From contig CAJTYG010000001.1 in the NCBI GenBank assembly GCA_910584155.1, positions 224,466-288,465 on the forward strand: DNA of 64,000 bases. Reading direction: 5' to 3'. The translations under genes were made by a program, and so were the position numbers. Below are positions 7,787-15,455 of the stretch, piece after piece (the stretch's first letter is position 1; every line of letters starts with the position of its first letter). This DNA comes from an uncultured Christensenella sp. (GTDB lineage: Bacteria; Bacillota; Clostridia; Christensenellales; CAG-917). Under the pieces are notes generated by a model. It made no database searches. It was not told the DNA's origin and saw only the letters and a list, made by a program, of their open reading frames with translations.

Positions 7787-9384
7787 AAAATTTTAAAGTC
7801 AAAGTGTTTTTTCCGATATTTATTGCGCTTACCGTGACGGTATGCGCTTTGGGACTTGCCGCCTGCAATAAGAGCGGCACCGCCGCAGATACGCTCGCAG
7901 TCGGCACAACTATGACGGTGGACTCGTTAAACCGCCTTGCAAGCACGGGCGGCGACAGCGGCTACAACTATCTTATGCTGTCAAGCACGCTCGCTCAAGT
8001 GCCGCTCATCTACAGCGAGGGCGGAAGGATAAGCTCCGTTTTGTGCGACATATCCGTGAGCGACGACGGCTTGAAATATACGTTTGCGCTTAAGGACGTC
8101 TTTAAGTGGCACGACGGCAAGGACGTGACGGCAGACGATTTGCTTTTCACCCTGCAAAGCAGCTTAGGCGGCGAGACTGTAGAGCTGCAGAGCGGAGCGG
8201 CAGTCGTTACGCTCAAAAAGCCGCAGGCGAGGTTCCTCGACAGTCTGCTCGGCGTGCTGATAATGCCAAAGCATTTGCTTGAGGGCGAGACAGCAAGCAC
8301 GATAACGGACGAAAAATCCGTCATAGGCTGCGGACCCTTCAAATTTATAAAGAGAAATATAGCGGCAGGCACCGTTGAGTTTGAAAAGTTTGACGGCTAT
8401 CCCTATGCGGACAGGGTGTCGTTTAAAAAGGTGGTGTTTCGTTGCTTTGGGTCTGAGGATACAATGCGCCTTGCGCTGAAGGCGGGCGAGATAGATATTA
8501 TCTGGAATTACGGCTACGGTTTGAACGCCGACGGTGCGTCCGATTTTGAAAAAGCGGACGGAATCAAGCTTGAGACGTACACCGTCAAGGCCGTGCCAAA
8601 GGTGCTGTTTTTCAACAATACGAAGCTCACCGATACGAGAGTGAAGAGTGCGATACGCAAGGCGATAGACTATGAAAAGATAGGCAGAATTTTCGGCACA
8701 AAGGGTGCGTCGCTGCCCCGTGAGGGCTTTGTTGCGCCCGATATTTTCGGATATACGCAAACGGCGCAGCTTACAAGAGATTTAGTGGGGGCAAGAGCTT
8801 TGCTAAAAGAGGCGGGCTATTCTGAAGATAATAAGTTTGATTTCGAGCTGCTCGTGCGTGCCGATAACAACGATACGCAGTATGCGGATCTTATAAAAAC
8901 CGACCTCGAGGAAACGGGACTCATAAGCGTAAAGCTCAAGAGCATAGCGGGCGCACAGCAGTGGCAGGCATACTACAGGGCGGGCAGCCATATGGCAAGC
9001 CTTGCAAGTGTGACGGAGGCAGGCTACGGCTTTGAAGCGGGCTATGCGACGAGGTATCTGCTTGCCGCAGACAACTACGTTATGCGGGACAGCTTCCCTC
9101 AAGGCAATCCCGTTTGTCACGGAAATATCGACATAGGCACGCCCGACGACCTTACGGAATTCGGCATAATAAGACAGGCGCTTGCCGACGCAAAAAACCT
9201 CGACGAGCTAAGCGAAGCTGCGGCAGCATATCAAAATTACATCGTGGACAACGCCCCCTGTATTGCGCTTTTGTATGATAGCAAGGTGCAGGCTTTAAGC
9301 AAAAAGCTTGAGGGCTACAGAGTAGACGCAACGTTCGGCATTTTAAACGTGCAAGGCTTTATTACGATGAAAAAGGCAGTTTAA
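7783..9384 (+). CDS. Substrate-binding lipoprotein, SBP family 5 (NikA/OppA-like)
   Basis: A signal peptide (MKNFKVKVFFPIF and a hydrophobic stretch) ends in the lipobox LGLAAC, with the anchoring Cys near residue 28. The mature part of about 500 residues has the family 5 layout, including KDVFKWHDGKDVTADDLLFTL and, later, SAIRKAIDYEKIGRIF. It would capture substrate outside the cell and hand it to the two permeases. Family 5 proteins bind peptides, nickel-chelates or related ligands and the sequence alone does not say which. The operon with lar genes suggests nickel or a nickelophore. Its ATG overlaps the stop of the ATPase gene (ATGA). Confidence 0.82.
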   Translation: MKNFKVKVFFPIFIALTVTVCALGLAACNKSGTAADTLAVGTTMTVDSLNRLASTGGDSGYNYLMLSSTLAQVPLIYSEGGRISSVLCDISVSDDGLKYTFALKDVFKWHDGKDVTADDLLFTLQSSLGGETVELQSGAAVVTLKKPQARFLDSLLGVLIMPKHLLEGETASTITDEKSVIGCGPFKFIKRNIAAGTVEFEKFDGYPYADRVSFKKVVFRCFGSEDTMRLALKAGEIDIIWNYGYGLNADGASDFEKADGIKLETYTVKAVPKVLFFNNTKLTDTRVKSAIRKAIDYEKIGRIFGTKGASLPREGFVAPDIFGYTQTAQLTRDLVGARALLKEAGYSEDNKFDFELLVRADNNDTQYADLIKTDLEETGLISVKLKSIAGAQQWQAYYRAGSHMASLASVTEAGYGFEAGYATRYLLAADNYVMRDSFPQGNPVCHGNIDIGTPDDLTEFGIIRQALADAKNLDELSEAAAAYQNYIVDNAPCIALLYDSKVQALSKKLEGYRVDATFGILNVQGFITMKKAV

Positions 9385-9431
9385 CTGCGCAAAAGCGATA
9401 TATAAACTTCTTATTTAGTGAAGAGGCAAAG

Positions 9432-10415
9432 ATGAGCGTAAAAAGATTTTTTAAAACGGCTATATTTTCCGTCCTTGCATTGGCGGCGGTTTTGGCCGTA
9501 AATTTCTTTTTGCCACGTCTTATGCCGGGGGATCCTCTCGGACATCTTATCGGCGCAGACGACGTCGGGGCGATAAGTCAGGAGCAGTATGACGAATACT
9601 ACAAAATGTTAAATCTCGACAAGCCTATGGGCGAGCAGTTTGCGCAGTATTTAAAGGAAATATTCAGCGGCAAAATGGGCTATTCCATACACTACGGGCG
9701 TGACGTTGCAGATGTCATCGGCGAAAAGCTCCCACGCACCCTGCAGGTCGCTTTGCCCGCTTGGATCATAAGTGCGCTGCTCGCATTCTTTTGGGGCACG
9801 CTCGCAGGGTATAAAAAGCACAGAGCGTTTGACAGAATATCCACCGGCGCAATGGTCGCAGCGGATACGGTGCCCACGTTTCTTATGGCTATGCTTTTGC
9901 TGATAGTCTTTTCTTACGAGCTCGGTTGGTTTCCGTTTGGCGCACTCAATTCCGCCGCTGATTTGGACGGCGCTTCTATGTTTGCCGACAGACTTTATCA
10001 TCTTGTGTTGCCTGTGCTCACGCTTGTCATTGCGTCCACGCCTAAAAAGTTTATACTTATGCGCAACGTCACGGCAAAGGCGGTGGGTGAAAAGTATATA
10101 ATTTATGCAAAGGCAAGAGGGCTTTCGGACATGAGCGTGCTTTGCCGCCATATCTTCCCAAACGTCGGACAGCCGTTTATATCTATGCTCGGCACAAGCT
10201 TCGGCAAAATTTTGTCGGGCTCTATCGTAGTCGAAATGATATTTTCCATTGACGGAATGGGTATGCTTGTCAGCCGTGGCATAACGGATATGGACTTTCC
10301 CGTTTTGCAGGCGGCGCTTATGACCATCGCTTTTGCGGTGATAATTTCAAATTTGGCGGCGGACGCTATCTGCATATTGCTCGATCCAAAGCAGAGGCTT
10401 GAGGAGGGAGCATGA
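9432..10415 (+). CDS. ABC transporter permease, OppB/NikB-like
   Basis: The 327-residue protein has the OppB/NikB opening: a first membrane helix followed by NFFLPRLMPGDPLGHL. About six membrane segments follow, and near residue 220 there is a cytoplasmic EAA-type loop (YIIYAKARGLSDMSVLCRHIFPN) that contacts the ATPase. It carries the substrate through the membrane with the following permease. A 47-base gap with GAAGAGG before the ATG separates it from the binding protein gene. The 3' end overlaps the next gene by ATGA. Confidence 0.85.
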   Translation: MSVKRFFKTAIFSVLALAAVLAVNFFLPRLMPGDPLGHLIGADDVGAISQEQYDEYYKMLNLDKPMGEQFAQYLKEIFSGKMGYSIHYGRDVADVIGEKLPRTLQVALPAWIISALLAFFWGTLAGYKKHRAFDRISTGAMVAADTVPTFLMAMLLLIVFSYELGWFPFGALNSAADLDGASMFADRLYHLVLPVLTLVIASTPKKFILMRNVTAKAVGEKYIIYAKARGLSDMSVLCRHIFPNVGQPFISMLGTSFGKILSGSIVVEMIFSIDGMGMLVSRGITDMDFPVLQAALMTIAFAVIISNLAADAICILLDPKQRLEEGA

Positions 10416-11260
10416 AAAAGCGCACGGCAAAAAAGGCTTTTCAGATACTGTCTCTTTCGATAGGCGTTGCGATACTTCTCATCTTTTTGCTGTTTGCCAT
10501 CGCACCAAAGGCGTTTGCTCCGTGTGATCCCAAGCATAGCTACGAGGCGTTTTTAGGCATATCGGTCGAGCATATCCTCGGCACAAACAATTTGGGTTAC
10601 GATATATTTTCAGAACTCGTATACGCCACACGCAGCACGTTGCTTGCAGGTCTGCTTGCGGCGCTGATATCCCTTGTGACGGGCACGCTCATAGGGCTTT
10701 TGTCGGGCTATGCAAAGGGCGTGGTCGGCGAGGCTATGAACGGCGTCATCAACTTTTTTCTTTTGATACCCATGCTTCCGCTTGCGATAGTGATAGGCGC
10801 ATATCTCGACGGCGGCTTTATGGATATAGTGCTCACCATCTCGCTCATCGGGTGGTGCTCGACCGCCCGTGCCGTGCGAGCAAAGACTATCAAGCTAAAG
10901 AGCGCCCCGTTTATAAAGATAATGAGAGGTTTGGGATATTCGAGGGCACGCATTTTGTTTTGTCACATTCTGCCAAACGTATTGGACGTAGCCGCAGCAA
11001 AGTTTATCACCACAGTCGCAAGCTGTATTCTTCTGGAAGCTACGCTCGGCTTTTTGGGCGTCGGCTCAAAGGTGGAGCTAAGCTGGGGCGTGATGATAAA
11101 CTATGCCTACAGATTTGGCGGACTCGCACGTGGCGCATATAATTGGCTGCTTGCGCCGGGCGTTTGTATCACGCTGCTTGAGCTTGCGTTTTATTTTATC
11201 GGCAGCTTTGCGGAAGGCAGACTAAGCGTTGTAAAGGGCGGCAGAAGCGTGCTTGAATAA
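10412..11260 (+). CDS. ABC transporter permease, OppC/NikC-like
   Basis: This 282-residue integral membrane protein is the partner of the previous permease. It shows the OppC/NikC pattern: an N-terminal helix, HILGTNNLGYDIFSELVYATR at about residue 50, then a binding-protein-dependent transport domain with the loop FIKIMRGLGYSRARILFCHI. The start overlaps the stop of the upstream gene (ATGA). Only ten bases, including AAGGAG, separate it from larE, so importer and cofactor enzymes share one transcript. Confidence 0.85.
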   Translation: MKKRTAKKAFQILSLSIGVAILLIFLLFAIAPKAFAPCDPKHSYEAFLGISVEHILGTNNLGYDIFSELVYATRSTLLAGLLAALISLVTGTLIGLLSGYAKGVVGEAMNGVINFFLLIPMLPLAIVIGAYLDGGFMDIVLTISLIGWCSTARAVRAKTIKLKSAPFIKIMRGLGYSRARILFCHILPNVLDVAAAKFITTVASCILLEATLGFLGVGSKVELSWGVMINYAYRFGGLARGAYNWLLAPGVCITLLELAFYFIGSFAEGRLSVVKGGRSVLE

Positions 11261-11270
11261 GGAGAGATAT

Positions 11271-12830
11271 ATGTGTAAAAATCACGATCACGGCAAAAAT
11301 CTCATAAGCGACTTGCACTCGCACTGCGGTGTGGAATTTACTTTTGGCAAAAAGTCTTATGCAGGAAGTGTAAACGACGACGTGGATACTGCGCAGTGCC
11401 GCAAACGATATGAAAGCACAGGCGACAGTCAGGCTCTGCTTGCGCTCGGCGATGCGCTTGCTCATCAGATGAGATACAACGAGGCTATCGTTTGCTACAA
11501 AGAGCTTTGCGAGCTTTGTCCCGACGACTATATTGCGCACCGAAAGCTCGCCGTCAGATATCTGTCCGTGCTTGACCTCGACGGTGCCGAGCGAGAATTT
11601 GATTGGTGTGCGCAGCGCACGCAGGACAGGCTGGACGTGGATTATCTGCGTGCAATAACCTCGTTTTGCAAGGGCGACTACTACGAGGCGATAAAAATTT
11701 TTGAGGGCTGCTATGCGCTTTGCAAGGACAACGGCGAGATGTATGTTGCGGTGCTCTATTGGCACATACAGTGTCTTGTCAAATCGGGACGCAAGGCGGA
11801 AATAGCTTTAGAGCATTGCTTCAAAGGGCTTGAAGGCGGTCATCACGTGGGATATATGCGCACGGTCGAGCTGTTTTTAAGTGGCGAAGATGGCAATATC
11901 ACGCCCTGCTCGGACGAGCTCAACGAATGTATTTTCCGCTACGGGCAGTGCGCTTATTACCAAAACAAGGGCAACTATGTAAAAGCGGCAAAGCTGCGTG
12001 ACAGTGCGCTTGCGCTCGACACTTATTTTTCCTGCTTTGCGTATCTCGGCGCTTTTTGCGAAAGCCGAGCGGTCAATAATGCGCTTGCAAGCATAAAAGA
12101 ATTTTTCGCCATGCACGGCAAAGTCGCTTTGGCGTATTCGGGCGGAGTGGACTCGGCGTTGCTTTTATATTTGGCGGCAGCCTGCGGCGCAGAGGTCAAG
12201 GCATATTGTGTGCGCTCGCAATTTCAGCCGTATTTCGAGACAGACGACGCAATTCGGCTTGCTTCCGATATAAGCTGCGAATGTAGACTTATCGACATTG
12301 ACATCTTAAAAAATGCGAGCGTTACGGTCAACGCAAAGGACAGGTGCTATCATTGCAAAAAAAACATTTTGGACGAAATCGCAGCCTGCGCAAGGTCGGA
12401 CGGCTTAGATACGGTAATTGACGGCACAAATGCCGACGACGATTTAAACGAGCGAGCGGGCGCAAGGGCGCTCAAGGAAGCGGGAGCGCTATCGCCGCTT
12501 AGGCTTTGCGGCTTTACGAAGCTGATGATAAGAGAGCTTTCGCAAAAATACGGACTGTTTACATTTGACAAGCCGTCCTATTCCTGCCTTGCGACACGGG
12601 TGGCGGCGGGAACTAAGCTAAGCACCGAGCTGCTTAAAAAGATAGAAAATGCCGAAGCGTATCTGTTTGATTTGGGCTACAAAAATTTTAGAGTGCGTGT
12701 GGACGGGCAAAGTGCTAAAATAGAAATTGACGGCAGACAAGAGGAAAAATTCAAAACAGAACAAGACAAAATTTTCAAAAATCTTGCGCAGTATTTTGAC
12801 TGCGTAAGCAAAAGCGAAATAACGAGGTAA
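11271..12830 (+). CDS. larE: LarE-type sulfur transferase with N-terminal His/Cys-rich and TPR extension
   Basis: LarE is a PP-loop enzyme that adenylates and then thiolates the carboxylates of the pyridinium dicarboxylate precursor of the nickel-pincer nucleotide. Residues from about 280 to 519 fit it: PP-loop SGGVDS (290-295), DRCYHCKKN (Cys359, Cys362) and SCLATRV (Cys439). Three such cysteines characterise LarE forms that hold an [4Fe-4S] cluster, rather than the single sacrificial Cys form. The first 270 residues are not part of usual LarE. They begin MCKNHDHGKN and DLHSHCG, a plausible metal-binding patch, and continue as helical TPR-like repeats. The ATG at 11271 has AAGGAG seven bases upstream. 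The fusion is unusual; the LarE call is strong, the TPR call moderate. Confidence 0.85.
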   Translation: MCKNHDHGKNLISDLHSHCGVEFTFGKKSYAGSVNDDVDTAQCRKRYESTGDSQALLALGDALAHQMRYNEAIVCYKELCELCPDDYIAHRKLAVRYLSVLDLDGAEREFDWCAQRTQDRLDVDYLRAITSFCKGDYYEAIKIFEGCYALCKDNGEMYVAVLYWHIQCLVKSGRKAEIALEHCFKGLEGGHHVGYMRTVELFLSGEDGNITPCSDELNECIFRYGQCAYYQNKGNYVKAAKLRDSALALDTYFSCFAYLGAFCESRAVNNALASIKEFFAMHGKVALAYSGGVDSALLLYLAAACGAEVKAYCVRSQFQPYFETDDAIRLASDISCECRLIDIDILKNASVTVNAKDRCYHCKKNILDEIAACARSDGLDTVIDGTNADDDLNERAGARALKEAGALSPLRLCGFTKLMIRELSQKYGLFTFDKPSYSCLATRVAAGTKLSTELLKKIENAEAYLFDLGYKNFRVRVDGQSAKIEIDGRQEEKFKTEQDKIFKNLAQYFDCVSKSEITR

Positions 12831-12833
12831 ATT

Positions 12834-13583
12834 ATGATAGACTTAAAAACACTTGAAGATTTTAAGGCAGGTAAAATCAGTGAGGAGCAGTTGCTTAATA
12901 TGCTTAAGGCGGCGCCGTTTGAGGATCTCGGCTATGCAAATATCGATTATCACCGCAAGCTCAGACAGGGCGAGAATGAAATAATCTACGGACAGGGCAA
13001 AACCGCAGAGCAAATTGTAGGCATCGTAGACAATATGACTGCGCACGGGCTTGAAAATATACTGATAACAAGGCTTAGCAAGCAAGTGTTTGACGAAATT
13101 GCGGGGCGCATAAACGCCGTATACTATGAAAGCGCAAGGATTGCGGTCGCAAACCCAAAGGAAACCAAAAAGGTCGGCAAGGTGGCGATAGTCAGCGGCG
13201 GCACGAGCGACCTGCCTGTCTGCGAGGAGGCGGCAGTCACGCTCGAAACCTTGGGCAACGCCGTGACGAGAGTTTATGACGTCGGCGTGAGCGGACTGCA
13301 CAGATTGCTCGCTCATCTTGACGAAATCACGGACGCAAACGTCGTCATTGCGGTCGCAGGAATGGAAGGCGCACTTGCAAGCGTGCTCGGCGGACTTGTG
13401 TCCTGTCCCGTTATAGGCGTGCCCACAAGCGTAGGGTACGGCGCAAATTTCGAGGGGCTTTCCGCTCTGCTTGCGATGCTCAATTCCTGTGCGTCGGGCG
13501 TGACGGTGGTCAACATAGACAACGGCTTCGGCGCAGGATATTTTGCGTCTATGATAAACAAGGCTGTCTGCAAAAACAAATAG
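12834..13583 (+). CDS. larB: LarB, pyridinium-3,5-dicarboxylate mononucleotide synthase
   Basis: LarB carboxylates and hydrolyses nicotinic acid adenine dinucleotide, the first step of the nickel-pincer cofactor. The 249-residue product has the LarB helical N-terminus (with YANIDYHRKLRQGENEIIYG) and the AIR-carboxylase-like domain from about residue 125 (KVAIVSGGTSDLPV, AGMEGALASVLGG). Cys219 in NSCASGVTVVNIDNGFGAG corresponds to the Cys that forms the covalent adduct with the pyridinium ring. The gene starts three bases after larE, and larC starts ten bases after it. Confidence 0.9.
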   Translation: MIDLKTLEDFKAGKISEEQLLNMLKAAPFEDLGYANIDYHRKLRQGENEIIYGQGKTAEQIVGIVDNMTAHGLENILITRLSKQVFDEIAGRINAVYYESARIAVANPKETKKVGKVAIVSGGTSDLPVCEEAAVTLETLGNAVTRVYDVGVSGLHRLLAHLDEITDANVVIAVAGMEGALASVLGGLVSCPVIGVPTSVGYGANFEGLSALLAMLNSCASGVTVVNIDNGFGAGYFASMINKAVCKNK

Positions 13584-13593
13584 AGGTGCGCAT

Positions 13594-14358
13594 ATGAAAA
13601 AAAGCTTGCTTATAGATTGCTCGTTGGGCTTAGCCTCGGATATGCTCGTCGCCGCATTGCTTGATATTACAGGCAAAAAAGATGAGATTTTGCACGAATT
13701 ACAGCTTAAAATATGCAATAATATGACTTTAAATGCCGATTGCGCAAATAGCTACGAAAGACAAGGGCTTGTATTTAAGGCTATGAGCGATGATTTTATC
13801 TGCGGACATGGGCATATCGGACATTGCCACAGCAGCCTTTCGGACGTGCTGAATTTTATAGACGGCACGCAGTTTTCAGCTTTCGTCAAGGACAGCGCAA
13901 AGGCGGTCTACGATGTTATCGCAGCGGCGGAGGCCAAAGTGCACGGGGCGACTAAAGATACTGTGCACTTCCACGAGGTGGGACAAAAGCGTGCAATCGC
14001 TTGCATAGTTTGCGCCTGCGCTCTGTTTGAAAAGCTTGCCGCAGACGAGGTGGTTTTTTCGCATATAAATATGGGATACGGGACCGTGCAATGCGCCCAC
14101 GGCGAGGTGCCCGTGCCTGCGCCTGCGACGGCAGTCATACTTGAGGGTATCCCTCATTTTTACAGCGGGGATATTGCGCCTTGCGAGCTTTGTACTCCCA
14201 GCGGCGTTGCGCTTGCCAAGCATTTCGCCTCGTCGTTTATTGCACGGGAGGATATGCAAAAGCGGTTGAACGACGGCGATATCCTCGCCAGCGGCATAGG
14301 GCTTGGGCGCAGAGATATAGGCGTTGCAAACGGCATTATTTGTTATTTACTGCGCTGA
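13594..14358 (+). CDS. larC: LarC-like nickel insertion protein, LarC1 part only, divergent
   Basis: LarC inserts nickel into the pincer nucleotide in a CTP-dependent reaction. The 254-residue product aligns with the N-terminal LarC1 part: IDCSLGLASDMLVAALLD, the His-rich ICGHGHIGHCHSSLSDV, HFHEVGQ, the CAHGEVPVPAPATA segment, ELCTPSGVALAKHF and a final GIGLGRRDIGVANGIICYLL. It then stops, exactly where LarC2 would begin in the usual protein of over 400 residues. No frame downstream encodes LarC2. The usual Asp-containing sequence after HFHEVG (AVDSIVDI) is replaced by QKRAIACI. It may work as a metal carrier rather than as a full cyclometallase, or LarC2 may be elsewhere. Confidence 0.75.
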   Translation: MKKSLLIDCSLGLASDMLVAALLDITGKKDEILHELQLKICNNMTLNADCANSYERQGLVFKAMSDDFICGHGHIGHCHSSLSDVLNFIDGTQFSAFVKDSAKAVYDVIAAAEAKVHGATKDTVHFHEVGQKRAIACIVCACALFEKLAADEVVFSHINMGYGTVQCAHGEVPVPAPATAVILEGIPHFYSGDIAPCELCTPSGVALAKHFASSFIAREDMQKRLNDGDILASGIGLGRRDIGVANGIICYLLR

Positions 14359-14436
14359 CTTGTGAAAAATAATGCTTAAAAACAGCGCATTAGGTGAGTA
14401 GCCATAGGGAAAATCAAAACAACTTAAAGTGAGTCT

Positions 14437-14475
14437 AAAATACCGTGATGAATGCATCATGGTATTTTTTTTAGT
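14437..14475 (+). terminator. Terminator of the Nik-Lar operon
   Basis: AAAATACC-g-TGATG and CATCA-t-GGTATTTT form a 13-bp stem with one mismatch and a 4-base loop, followed by a run of T. It closes the long operon; the AT-rich island begins directly after it. Confidence 0.85.
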
Positions 14476-14551
14476 ACTATAAGCCAAATTGAAAATTCTT
14501 TAAAACACAGATGACTAAAACTTAACTGACTATTACAGTTTTTGCCTAATT

Positions 14552-14627
14552 AAATTTGTAAAATTTGTAAAATTATTTTATAGTTTTACAAAAATTAATT
14601 GACAAACATTAAAGAAAGTCATAAGAT
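14552..14627 (+). promoter_or_regulatory. Promoter and operator of the XRE regulator gene
   Basis: TTGACA (14599-14604), 17 bases and TAAGAT (14622-14627) form a near-consensus promoter. The ATG at 14634 is only six bases after the -10 box. Upstream, AAATTTGTA occurs twice in tandem (14552-14569), and TTTGTAAAA (14564-14572) is perfectly inverted in TTTTACAAA (14584-14592). This dyad next to the -35 box is a likely operator, perhaps for the XRE protein itself. Confidence 0.65.
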
Positions 14628-14633
14628 TTGATT

Positions 14634-15248
14634 ATGATAAAAGAATTATTAAAGAATAATGGGATAACGCTTACGCAACTGGCGGGTGATTTAAAGGTTT
14701 CTCGTCCAACTTTGGATAGCTATATCAAATCTTACGAAGCAGGTGAGCCAATTCCTAATGAGTTATATGCGGAGACGTTTGCTTTTTTGTTTGACGAGGC
14801 AACTGATATAGATGGAGAATTTGTATTACGCTATGAATATATAAAGACACATAGCGTTTTTAAAAGATCTATTTCGTTTGTTGAAGGAACAGATGGACTT
14901 GCGACAAATACTAAGGAAGATGCGCGCATTGAGGCGCAACATAACTATTATGCTGATTATATGTCGTATAAAACAGGTGTTAAAAAAGTAGAGGGACTAA
15001 ATGATGAAGAAAAGAAGTTTTTCACTACTATATTCAAGCTGGAAGATGATATTATACGTGGCGATTTGACATATGACGAGCAATCATATTTGAATTTTAA
15101 GGACGCCTGTAACAGAGCTTATCAAGGAAGCCATCCAGATGAGTATGTTATGCGGATGGTGCAGTGTAAACTGGATGAAATCATACGAGAGGACAGCAAT
15201 CTTGACGTGCAGCAGCTATTAAAAAAACTTAAAGAGGCCTTATCATGA
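14634..15248 (+). CDS. XRE-like helix-turn-helix protein, first gene of the TerY-P-like locus
   Basis: Residues 1-40 form a helix-turn-helix: MIKELLKNNGITLTQLAGDL, then KVSRPTLDSYIKSYEAGE. The remaining 165 residues are helical and charged and match nothing I recognise. The protein probably senses or transmits a state to the promoter just upstream. The ATG at 14634 was chosen over the TTG at 14628 because the promoter places transcription start at 14633-14634. The 3' end overlaps the next gene (ATGA). Codon use is AT-rich, unlike the Lar genes before it, which suggests transfer. Confidence 0.6.
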   Translation: MIKELLKNNGITLTQLAGDLKVSRPTLDSYIKSYEAGEPIPNELYAETFAFLFDEATDIDGEFVLRYEYIKTHSVFKRSISFVEGTDGLATNTKEDARIEAQHNYYADYMSYKTGVKKVEGLNDEEKKFFTTIFKLEDDIIRGDLTYDEQSYLNFKDACNRAYQGSHPDEYVMRMVQCKLDEIIREDSNLDVQQLLKKLKEALS

Positions 15249-15454
15249 GAATAAAAGCATATTCTGCATTTAATATGACGACAATAACCATTATAAATTT
15301 TGAAAATAGTGATAGAGTTGCTAAAGATACTGAGGGCAATGAGTATGTTGTGATGTTGATAAGCGAAGCAGAAGAATATCCAGTTGAATCAATCTATTTT
15401 CAAGAGGGAGAGAATAGAAAATATAAGTTTATTCGAAAAGATATGATTTTATAA
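15245..15454 (+). CDS. Small protein of 69 residues in the TerY-P-like locus, function unknown
   Basis: The ATG overlaps the stop of the XRE gene and has AAAGAGG upstream. The sequence (MRIKAYSAFNMTTITIINFE, later KDTEGNEYVVMLISEAEEYP) suggests a small beta-rich soluble domain. No family is recognised. One base separates its stop from the ATG of the large surface protein, so the two are translated together. It may be a small partner or chaperone of the surface protein, but only position supports this. Confidence 0.5.
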   Translation: MRIKAYSAFNMTTITIINFENSDRVAKDTEGNEYVVMLISEAEEYPVESIYFQEGENRKYKFIRKDMIL

Positions 15455-15455
15455 T

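Noticed and set aside
14359..14436. LarC2 produced by a programmed frameshift at the end of larC
   Set aside because: Both other frames meet stop codons within a few dozen bases and no LarC2-like sequence follows before the terminator.
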